DNA of 38,646 nucleotides. Origin: an uncultured Oscillospiraceae bacterium (GTDB lineage Bacteria; Bacillota; Clostridia; Oscillospirales; Oscillospiraceae). A model generated the notes under the pieces. The model was not told where the DNA came from, made no database searches, and was given only the letters and a program-made list of their open reading frames with translations. This document shows, piece by piece, positions 23,245 to 32,000 of this stretch. The stretch lies in the NCBI GenBank assembly GCA_934643765.1, contig CAKUCT010000001.1, positions 1-38,646 on the forward strand, given 5' to 3'. Numbering within the stretch: the first letter of the stretch is position 1; each line of letters starts with the position of its first letter. The translations under genes and the position numbers were made by a program.

Positions 23245-24507
23245 TTACGCGTTCAGCGCTTCCATAGCGGCCTTCGTGTGGGCAACATAGAGTGCCTGCA
23301 CATCAGCGATTTCGCCGAGGCCGTTGATCTGGCAGCCCACGGTGAGGCCTGCGGCCTCAAACATGGTCTTCCAGGAGTCGTCGTCCGAACCTGCCATATC
23401 GTTGTTGGCGTGGTCGCCTGCAACAACCATCAGCGGGCGGAGAATGACAGCCGTGTAACCGGCAGCCTTGACAGCCTCGATGACAGCTTCTGCGGAGGTC
23501 TCTTCTGGCTCACCCTCGACGGTGCCGATGAAGACGTTCTCGTAGCCGAGGTTCTGCATCTGGGTCTGCATCTGGCTGTAGGTCACCTTGGCGACGTGCG
23601 CGGTGCCGTGGCCCATGAAGACGAAAGCAACGCCAGCTTCCTTGGCAGCGTCCAGGCTCTCAAAGCCGGAATCCTTCACAGCTTCTGCGGTAATGGCCTT
23701 CGCAACAGCTTCCTTGTCGGCATTGATAACGGTAGCGTCGGAGCCAACTTCGCCGAGCATCGGCTCTGCGATGGCAACAGACTCAAACTTGTCGCGGTAT
23801 GCGTCAATGGCTTCGCACATCTCGTCATACTCTGCGCCGTGCATCAGGTGGGTCGGCTGGACAACGAGGTTCTTCACACCGTTGGCAACCGCACGCTCCA
23901 GAGCCTGATCCATGTTGTCGATCTTCTCGCCATCACGGGCCTGGATGTGGTTGATGATGATCTGCGCAGTGAAGGCGCGGCGGACGGACCAATCAGGGTT
24001 GGCTTCCTGCAGGGCGTCTTCGATGCCCTTGATGTCAGCCACGCGGCTGTCGTTGTAAGACGTGCCGAAGGAAACAACCAGCAGCTCGTTCTCGCCGATG
24101 TCGTCCTGGTTTCTCGGATCGTCCTTGGAAGCGTCGCCGGTGTCAAGACCAAAGTAGTCGGGGCTGGCCTCTTCGCCTTCGACGAGTTCCTTCTGTGCGT
24201 CGGTCAGAGCGTCCCACGCTGCCTTGGCCGCTTCGCACTGTGCGTCGGTTTCGTCGGTGCGGGTCTGGACATAGATCGCGTCAATCATAGCTGCAACCTC
24301 ATCGGCAGCCTGCTGGTCAAGCTCTTCCTGAGAGGGCTCTTCGACAGCAGGCTCCTCTTCCTTGGTTTCTTCCTGTGTGGTCTCTTCGGTGGTGGTTTCG
24401 GTTTCTGCCGGCTGGACGGCGGGGGTCTCGTCGGCGCTGCTTGCGCAGGCCGCCAGCATGCTCAGCAGCATAACAGCCACGAGCAGAAGTGCAAGTGTCT
24501 TTTTCAT
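23245..24507 (-). CDS. cbiK: Lipoprotein-anchored sirohydrochlorin cobaltochelatase (CbiK family)
   Basis: A 420-residue protein whose residues about 141-420 are a complete CbiK-type class II chelatase: ELLVVSFGTSYNDSR at the start, VQPTHLMHGAEYDEM (His220, candidate metal ligand), AEPML (Glu248), VFMGHGTAHVA (His300, His304) and VVAGDHANNDM (His366). CbiK inserts cobalt into sirohydrochlorin. Unusually it begins with a lipoprotein leader (lipobox LAAC, Cys21), a Glu/Thr-rich stalk (about 30-68) and a small helical spacer with AAKAAWDALTDAQKELV (about 93-109). It is therefore predicted outside the membrane. It is the first gene after the cobalamin riboswitch. Extracytoplasmic CbiK relatives are known (CbiK-P of Desulfovibrio, the heme-binding IhtB of Porphyromonas), so tetrapyrrole or metal capture is an alternative role. 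Confidence 0.9.
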   Translation of the reverse strand: MKKTLALLLVAVMLLSMLAACASSADETPAVQPAETETTTEETTQEETKEEEPAVEEPSQEELDQQAADEVAAMIDAIYVQTRTDETDAQCEAAKAAWDALTDAQKELVEGEEASPDYFGLDTGDASKDDPRNQDDIGENELLVVSFGTSYNDSRVADIKGIEDALQEANPDWSVRRAFTAQIIINHIQARDGEKIDNMDQALERAVANGVKNLVVQPTHLMHGAEYDEMCEAIDAYRDKFESVAIAEPMLGEVGSDATVINADKEAVAKAITAEAVKDSGFESLDAAKEAGVAFVFMGHGTAHVAKVTYSQMQTQMQNLGYENVFIGTVEGEPEETSAEAVIEAVKAAGYTAVILRPLMVVAGDHANNDMAGSDDDSWKTMFEAAGLTVGCQINGLGEIADVQALYVAHTKAAMEALNA

Positions 24508-24541
24508 TTGGGGTTCTACCTCTTTTCAAAATTGTTCTGAA

Positions 24542-24575
24542 AGAAATATAAAACGGCAGCGTTTCCGCAGCCGTT
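24542..24575 (-). terminator. Terminator of the cobalamin riboswitch expression platform
   Basis: On the minus strand AACGGCTGCG-GAAA-CGCTGCCGTT (24552-24575, one T-T mismatch) is followed by TTATATTTC. It lies between the aptamer and the chelatase start codon, as expected for a transcription-terminating OFF switch. Confidence 0.75.
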
Positions 24576-24659
24576 CTCCCTAGTACCTTTTATATGTCCT
24601 CCGCTCCGACAAACGGAAGCCACGCAAAACTTGTAGGAAGATCAATCCGTAGACAGCGG

Positions 24660-24830
24660 ATTTGAGATTCCACGCCAAGGCAGGTCTCCTGACTTCCTTC
24701 ATCGCCCAACTGCCCTTCCCGGTTTCCCAGTGGTATGCAGCGGACTCTTGTACACAGTGACTGTATCGCTCCGGATTCACACCGGATTCCCTTTTCACCG
24801 GTCAATGGCCGGCACCTGCGCGCTACAATT
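24660..24830 (-). promoter_or_regulatory. Cobalamin (AdoCbl/B12) riboswitch aptamer
   Basis: On the minus strand the conserved order is present: AGGTGCC, AAAAGGGAATCCGGTG, GAATCCGGAGCG, then a hairpin arm, CCACTGGGAAACCGGGAAGG, and the B12 box AGTCAGGAGACCTGCC (24679-24694). It sits between a consensus promoter and a terminator hairpin, upstream of cbiK. Binding of cobalamin should favour the terminator and shut off the whole biosynthesis and transport operon. Exact ends of the P1 helix are approximate. Confidence 0.95.
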
Positions 24831-24852
24831 TTATATTTTTTCAGACGGCCTC

Positions 24853-24880
24853 ATTATAGCATAGAACCCGGGTTTGTCAA
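24853..24880 (-). promoter_or_regulatory. Consensus sigma-A promoter of the cobalamin operon
   Basis: On the minus strand perfect hexamers TTGACA (24875-24880) and TATAAT (24853-24858) are separated by 16 nt, about 25 nt upstream of the riboswitch. Confidence 0.9.
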
Positions 24881-25020
24881 TGCGCAAAGCTCCGGTTCGC
24901 TTCATTTTTTCGACTGTTTTTCTGTGCAGTTTGTCGGTGTTTCTTTATTGCAGCAAACAATCATAGTTGAAAAGTATTTCACGCCATCTCATATTCATGC
25001 CATCACATATGGGCAAAGCA

Positions 25021-25046
25021 ATGGCGCAGGCCGGAGCCTGCGCCAT
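25021..25046 (-). terminator. Hairpin after the SLH-protein gene
   Basis: An 11-bp perfect stem, ATGGCGCAGGC (25021-25031) with GCCTGCGCCAT (25036-25046), starts 10 bp beyond the SLH gene's stop codon. The T-run on the minus strand is weak (TGCTTTGCCC). Nothing else is evident between here and the cobalamin promoter (24881-25020). Confidence 0.6.
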
Positions 25047-25056
25047 GATGCATGCC

Positions 25057-26004
25057 TTATTTTGCGCGGTAGTTGTTGATTCTCCAGATGACCGTCGAAA
25101 TCTGCGCGCGGGTGATATTGTCATTCGGCGCAAACTGCCGCGTGCCGTCGCTCATCTCGGTACCTTCGACGATCTTTGCCTCATACAGGGCAAGAACTGC
25201 CGTGTCGTCGGTGTCCGAGAACGGCGTTGCGATCTTGCTTTCCTTCAGGCCCAGCGCCTTATAGGCAACGCGTGCGTACTCAAGTCTTGTCAGCGGCGCG
25301 TCCAGATTGATCTTCTGATCCTCTGTAACCAAGCCGTCTGCCAGAGCCTTCGTCAGATAACCGCTTGCCCAGTGCGTGCCGGTCGGGGTCTGCGCATCAT
25401 AGCCCGTTGCGAGCATGATGAGCTTGAGCGCCGCGCCCCAGGTCACATCGCCCTTCGGCTGGAAGATGTATCCGGGATAACCGTCAATGACCTTCGCAAT
25501 GGAAAGATCGCGGACGTAGGTGTAGTACCAGTCGCTGCGGTCCTGAGCCATGTCCTTATAGGGCTGCCAGATATCCTCGGCGATGGCGTAGACCTTCGTG
25601 CCGGAGGTCTTGAATTCGTAGGTCTTGATGTCGATTGTCTGCAGCTTGCCGTCGTCGCCCATGATGGCCCAGCCGGAAACCTTGTAGCCGGAATCGGCGG
25701 GTACAGCGTCGGGCACGCGGCCCTCGGGCACGGTGTTGCCGCTGATGCTGACCTCAACGGAGCCGTCGGTCTTCTGGCTTGTGCCGGCCTTGGCCGTGAG
25801 GGTGTAGCCGGTATCGGGGACGAAAATGACGCGCTTGCTCGGCGACGAAGAGCCGCCGCTGCTGGACGGGGTGGAAGAGCTCAAAGAGCCAGTGCCCGCG
25901 CCTGGCTGATAGCCGCCGTCTGCGAATGCCGTAACTGCCAGTGCGAACATCATCGTCAGTGCAAGCACGGCGGCAAGAATACGCGATGTCTTGGAATGTT
26001 TCAT
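25057..26004 (-). CDS. Secreted SLH-domain surface protein
   Basis: A 315-residue exported protein. Residues 1-28 are a signal peptide (cleavage after VTAFA), 30-57 a Ser/Gly/Pro-rich linker, and about 58-140 a beta-rich module (YTLTAKAGTSQ, SGYKVSGWAIMGDDGK, TKVYAIAED) that resembles a degenerate InlB-type repeat. Residues about 155-310 hold SLH-type repeats: SDWYYTYVRDLSIAKVIDGYPG (in pieces SDWYYTYV and VIDGYPG), VTWGAALKLIMLATGY, LTRLEYARVAYKALGL, and the final NDNITRAQISTVIWRI. These would dock the protein to wall-attached polymer. GGAGGAAGC precedes the ATG. It lies 62 bp downstream of the giant surface-protein gene on the same strand, so the two probably share a transcript. Confidence 0.88.
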   Translation of the reverse strand: MKHSKTSRILAAVLALTMMFALAVTAFADGGYQPGAGTGSLSSSTPSSSGGSSSPSKRVIFVPDTGYTLTAKAGTSQKTDGSVEVSISGNTVPEGRVPDAVPADSGYKVSGWAIMGDDGKLQTIDIKTYEFKTSGTKVYAIAEDIWQPYKDMAQDRSDWYYTYVRDLSIAKVIDGYPGYIFQPKGDVTWGAALKLIMLATGYDAQTPTGTHWASGYLTKALADGLVTEDQKINLDAPLTRLEYARVAYKALGLKESKIATPFSDTDDTAVLALYEAKIVEGTEMSDGTRQFAPNDNITRAQISTVIWRINNYRAK

Positions 26005-26029
26005 ACTGCTTCCTCCGTTTTCTGTGTGG

Positions 26030-26053
26030 CCCGCCCCGGAGAGCCGGGGCGGG
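26030..26053 (-). other. GC-rich hairpin between the giant gene and the SLH gene
   Basis: A 10-bp perfect stem, CCCGCCCCGG (26030-26039) with CCGGGGCGGG (26044-26053), loop AGAG, sits in the 62-bp intercistronic gap. On the minus strand it is followed by CCACACAGAAAA, not T-rich, so it is unlikely to be a full terminator; it may set the ratio of the two proteins or protect the mRNA end. Confidence 0.6.
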
Positions 26054-26066
26054 ATGTCAGGATTGC

Positions 26067-29000
26067 TTACTCAATGATGGTGTAGCCATCTGCGATGGCG
26101 AACATGACATAATTGCCATCGGGCAGCGTTGCGTAGCTCGCAGTGTAGACGCCGGTGCGGTTAGAGACCTTCGTCATCGTAACGGCGCGCTCCGGAGTTG
26201 CGTTGTCGCGGTACGCCGAGTAGGTCAGAGCAAGACTGTCGTTGCGCTTGTAGATGTAGTAGGTGACATTTGTGCCGGGCTCAAGATCGGTGATCTTCTC
26301 GACACCATTCGCGTCCACCATATACATCGTGACCGAGCTGCTGGTGCGGCCGAGCGTACCATACTTGACAACAATCTTGGTGTTCTCCAGCTTAACTACC
26401 TGGTTCACATCTTCCGTCCAATAGTTCGGGTTGATCTCAAGCTTGAACTTAACCGTGTTGCCATCAATTGTTGCATCCGTAATACCAGTGATAACATCGC
26501 TGATATTGTGGTTCAGAAGCTCTGCCAGACCGCCGACACCGTTGTACTTTTCAATCGTCAGGTTTGCCAGGATGATCTTCAGGAGCTCAGCCGTATCCAC
26601 ACTACCATTATTCATAATCGAAGGCTTGTAGATTTTGAAGGTAGCTGCTGTGAGGCCCTCGCGATAGCCGATCGTGAACGGACGCTGGTAGATGTTCTGC
26701 GTTGCCTCATCTGTCGGCGTAACGTTGTAGTTCTTGAACGGTTCCGAGCCGAGCATGGAGTTGATCTTGTAATCCTCGTAGCCAGCATCGGTATTCGTTC
26801 TGCCATCAATGTACTGACTGGAGCGGTGGCCATTCAGGTGATTGCTCTTGTCGAACTTGACATTCGCGTCGCCGTTGATGTTGTTGAAAGGCTTCGCCTC
26901 GTTGACGTACTTATCGAGCCAAGCACCAAGCGTTGCCAAATCAGCCTCGCTGTCGCCGGTGATGAAGCTTTCGAACAGATAATCCATCGCCGGGTTCACT
27001 TCGCCGTACATGCGGTCAACAGGCTGGGACGTGAAGGTCTTGCCGGTAACGTCGTAGCCTTCCTCGTTGTAGACCTTTGCGTTGTCCTTCAGATAGCCGC
27101 TGGTCTGCGCCAGGCTTCTGGCGAGCGTGCCGGTCGTGAAGGTCATATCCAGCTTCGTAACTGCAGAAGTTTCGCTGTTGTTCTTGGTGACGTAGGTGAC
27201 GTGATAGTTGCGGTTTTCGGTGCCGCTGAGCAGAATCTCATAGCCGTCATAGACGTCAACGTTGTCATACGCGTCGGTTACTGCTGCAGCTCCGACATTT
27301 TCAACCGGGTTGACGTTGCCTACCTTGCCATCGACTGTGTAGAACTTACCGTCCACCTTGTTCTCAAAGCCTTCCTTCGTGCCGTAGACCGTGGTCTGGG
27401 CCACCGGGTAAACCTTCGCGTCCTTGACATGGATGGTGAACAGGCCGCTGTACTGTTCTGACACATAGGCCGCGTTCGACGGTTCGATCTGATAGGCAAC
27501 GACCTGGCTGCCAACAGGCACTCTGGTCTTGTTTTCGCCTTCATTCAGTGCACCGCTCGCGCCGCTGTCCGAAACCGTAACTGTTCCGTCATAGGTCTGC
27601 AGCTCTGCATTGTAGATCTTGTCAACATCCGGAACATCGATCGATACCTCTTTGCGCAGCGCCGTAATCGTCAGGGTGGCCGAGATGACTGCACTGCCGC
27701 TGCCGCGGGTCAGCTTGACCTCGAACTCGCCCACACCGTAGACGGTCATAAAGCCTGTCTGTTCGTCAATGTAGACTGTGCCATATGCAGGCTGTCTGCT
27801 GATCTCCCATGTCAGCGTGCTGGACGTGTTGTATGCGCGAAGGTCTCTGTCGTAGTAGCCGTACGGATACAGCTGGATGGTGTCGCCGAAGTGTGCGTAC
27901 TTTACAGCTTCGCCGTTGACTTTACCGTCGAGCATGGTGTGGATGGCGAGATCTGCCATCGGCTCCTTCTGCGTGACGCTGTAGCTGTTCGCAACATAGG
28001 TCACATCGTAGTTGCGGACCAGTGCGTTGCGCACATCGATGGGGTAGACGCCGACCTGATCCTGTGCATGGTTGGTGTAGCCGCCTGCTGCCTCATTGAA
28101 GAGGAACTCGGGCTGAACCTGCACGTCGCGGAGCTGCGTGTCGCGGGCTGCGCCGTCGGCTGCAAAGCCGGTGAACGTTGCCACCATGTCGGGGTAGGAG
28201 CCGTACTGCCATCTCTGCAGCTCCTCAGCCGCGATGGTAAGCGGAGCCTTCTTGATGGTGTAGTTCGCGCTCACTTCGTGCGCGGCGTAGTTGCCGTCCT
28301 CGCTCTGCGGGACATGGGCGGTAATGACGTAGTTGCCGGCCTCAGTCGGTGCGTCATAGCTGGTGCCCTGGATGTAAGCGCCCTGCCAGGTGTAATAGGT
28401 GCCTGCCGGGAATGCTGCGCCATTGTAGGTGCCGCTCGGCGTGCCGTCGTAGCGGGCCGAATTGTACGTTGCGCCGGTTGCCTCCAGTTTCAGCTCCGGA
28501 TTCGCCATGACGATGGTCAGGATGCCGTAAGCGGTGTCGGTTACGCCCTCGTTCGTGGTTTCTGCCTTCACCAGGTAGCGGCCGACGTTGCTCGGGGCCG
28601 TGGTGGTGTAAGCGCCATTTACGAAGTATTCAACCTTGACGTTCTTATTCTCGGCATCTTCAACGGAAGACTTCACTGTAACGCCGTGCGGCTGGCCGTC
28701 ATAGAGATGAACCGTATCGGCGATGTCGATGACTGCGCTGTACTGCTTCTGCGCTTCTGCATCCACTGCGGTCTCGGCCACATAGATGGTCTGCGTTGCG
28801 CCGCCCTTGTAGTTGTCCTGATCGGCAGGTCTTGCGATGACGGTGTACTTGCCCATAGCCTTGAGGCCGTCGACCTTTTCAACGCCGTCGCCGTTGTGAT
28901 AGTAATACGTGGTTTCGTAGTTTGTGATCTGGTTGCCGTACTGATCGATCAGATAGATCTTATCCGCGGAAACCTGGAACTCTTCGCCGGTGTAGGCATA

Positions 29001-32000
29001 GGTCAGATCGGCGATGTCGCCCTTGACCTGGCTGCGCTGGATGTTGAAGTGCTCCTCGGTGTAGCCGCCGGCCGGCTGGTAGTTGGCCGCGTCGTCACCC
29101 GCGAGCGTGAAGCTATCAATCTTCAACGTCGTTTCACCGGCCTTTGCGCTTTCCGTAGTCGCGGTCGCGACTGCGTAGACGCTGTCGCCGTGGACAACAC
29201 CGGAATCATTGCTTACCGTGCCGTCTGCGTTGACCTCAGCATCCTCCAGGATGATCTCCTGCAGGTTGACGTTGGTCTGACCGTTGTAGACCTTGGCCTG
29301 TGCGGTCACATCTGCAATGGAAACCTGACGCGCGGTGATGATGAAGTCGCCTGTCACAACATGGCGGTCAAGATCCTTGTCATCTTCGGTTTTGTTGTCG
29401 TCGGTGCCGTTCTTGCCGGTCCAGTAGGTTCCGGCGGGCAGGGACAGGACGTACTTATAAGTACCAACGTTCTTCGGCTCGACAAGCTTGCCGTCCTGAT
29501 AATACTGCACGGTGACGGACTTCTGAGCGAGATCGTTCATGTAATCAATGCCGGTCAGTGTCCAGTTAATGCCCTGCGTGCTGCCGTTGTAGACCTTGGA
29601 GCTCTTCGTTACCGACAGCGTGTAGTTGTCGTCACGGACGATCAGCTCTCTTGTGATGGTCTGCTCGTCGTAGCCGTTGTTGGTGTGGCCCTTGATGGTC
29701 AGCGTGTAGACGCCCGGTGTTACGCCGGTGGTGTCCCAATCGAAGGAGACATAGCCGTTGACGTCGGACTTGACTTCGCTGTAGACTTCCTTCTGATCCG
29801 GATCGTCCTTCTTGGTGATGCTGACAGTGACTTCCGTGTTGATCGGGGTCACGCTGGCCGCGCCGGAGGACAGGACATGGATTGTTGCGAGCTCGCCTTC
29901 CACGATGCCTTCCTGGTTGAACTGCGTGTTCGCGCTGGTTGTGACGCTGGCGCTCATGGTCGAGGTGCCAAGGTCGGCAACCAGAACGTTCGAATAATAG
30001 GTTCTGCGTCCGGCAATCTTCTGCTCCACAGAGGTATACGAGCCTCTGACCGCGTCGCGGTTCTCCAGAACCGTGATTCTTGCGCGGTAGGCCACGCCCT
30101 GCGGGACGGAAGTGATGGTGTAGCTCTGGCCGGTTTCGCCGGTGATGGCCGTCCACTGCGGCACATCATAGCTGCCCACCTTCTCGCCGTCCTTCACGAC
30201 GTACTGGCCCGCGTTCTGCAGAACCTCCCACTGTACGGTGTAATCCTCGCCGTACTTCAGGCGCGAAAGGTCAGTAGCCTCAGTCGGGTTATTCTTATGG
30301 TCGAGCGTGTAGACCGGGTCAAGCTTCAGAACCACGTTGGATTCCGTCGCCGCCAGCTTGCCGTCGGCCTTGATGGTAATACCGTCCGGATCCTGCGTCT
30401 TGTTGTAGTTCTCCGCGCTGCCCGCAAAGACAACGGAGGAGTAAACCGTAACCTTCTGCGTCGTTACGTCGGTATTGTCAATCGCAACCGGCAGCTGTTC
30501 CGTGTCCGTCGCGCCCTGCGCATACAGGCCGTTGAACGTGCCGTTGCCGGAGTAGGTTGCGGAGATGATGACGTCCTGCTTGGTGTTAGTATCCACTGTC
30601 ACCGGCAGCTGATCGGTCGTGATGCTTGCGCGCATCTCGCCCTCGACTTCCTTCAGCACGATGTTGCTCGTGCCGTCGGCCTTGTTGGTCAGCATAGTCC
30701 AGGTCGTACCATTGTCGGTGGAATAGTAGAACGTGACGTTGCCTTCCGGCTGCATGGTGACGTTGTCGTCCTTCGCCCGGACGGTCGCCGTCAGGGTGAT
30801 CTCGTCGAGCTGGTAGACATCCACATCCGTGGTGGCCAGGATTTCGTCGGTTGCGGTGACGGTGATCGTGACATCCTTCTTGGTGCCGATCACAGCGGGC
30901 ATCGAAGAGGCCTCGGAGCCTTCGAACACGCCCTTACCGGTCAGCTTGACGCGGTAGCTGTCGCCGTCCTTGCTCTGGTCGAGGACATAGACCGTCTGCG
31001 CGCTGTCGCCGGCGGCGGCAACCTCGTTCAGGCCCGTCTGGACGAACCACTGGATGTCGTACAGGCCAGCGTCAATCTCGCGGCCATCGAGTGCGACGAC
31101 TGAGTAGTCTGCCTCAGCATTTCCCTTGGTGCGCAGCGTGAAGACGATCTTCTCGCCTGCGGGCAGGGACACAAGTGCCTTCGTGTACTTGGTGCTCGTC
31201 GAAGCTGCGCTCGTCGGCGTCAGGTTGGTGTCGCTTACCGACAGATTGCCCTGCTTGTCAGAGTCAATAATCGGCGTCTTGATCTGTGCCGAGCGGCTGA
31301 AGACCATGTTCTTTACCGCGTCGGACTTGAATGTCTTATTTACCAGTGTCGAGCTTGCGTCATAAGTCGAATTGCCCAGGTACTTCGCGTAGATGTACGA
31401 GCAGTTCCGGACATCGCTCGCGCTCACGGCTGCATTATATTCCGGAACGGTGTAAGTGATGGTTGCAACGCCGTCGTTGCCAATCGAGACGGAAACACCG
31501 TTTTCGTTCAGCAGCGTGCTGTTTGCATCCGTGACGGTGTTGTCGCTGGCATCCGTTCTGACCTGACGATAGAACAGAACCTCACCGGATGTAACGGGAT
31601 GGCCATTTGCGTCCACAACCGTCGCCTTGAGCGTCACAGTCTGGCCTTCATACTGTACCAGATGCTCGCCCCAGTTAAACGCCGGAGAACCATTGATCAT
31701 GACGCTCTTTGCTTCGGTTTCAGCGCCCAGAATTTCAATGGTGGTGGTGGTCGCCTGCACCGTGGTCTCGTCGGTTTCGCCGGTGACCAGATACTCGGCA
31801 TACGGCGGGCACTTGAGGGTTGTCCCCTCGTAGCGGGCCGCGGTGTCAAACGCGCTGCGCGCGTTGCTGGTCGGGCTCACAACTGCGCGGAACTTGAACT
31901 GCGAGAATTCCGGATCGATCTTCATCACATCGCCGACGGCGGTGCCCTGATAATCTGTCCAGGTATTCGAAGTCGTGTCCAGATACTGCCACTGGACCGT

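Noticed and set aside
23218..24540. Plus-strand open frame of 440 codons opposite cbiK
   Set aside because: Antisense shadow; the minus strand carries the riboswitch, ribosome-binding site, lipobox and CbiK motifs.
24580..24805. Two short minus-strand ORFs just upstream of cbiK
   Set aside because: They fall inside the cobalamin riboswitch aptamer and expression platform; the conserved B12 box explains the sequence.
27891..31103. Very long plus-strand open frame (over 1,000 codons) inside the giant gene
   Set aside because: It is antisense to the giant gene, has no ribosome-binding site or recognisable domain, and consists of Val/Leu/Arg/His/Asp-rich filler. Such frames arise opposite GC-biased coding sequence that lacks the codons giving antisense stops.
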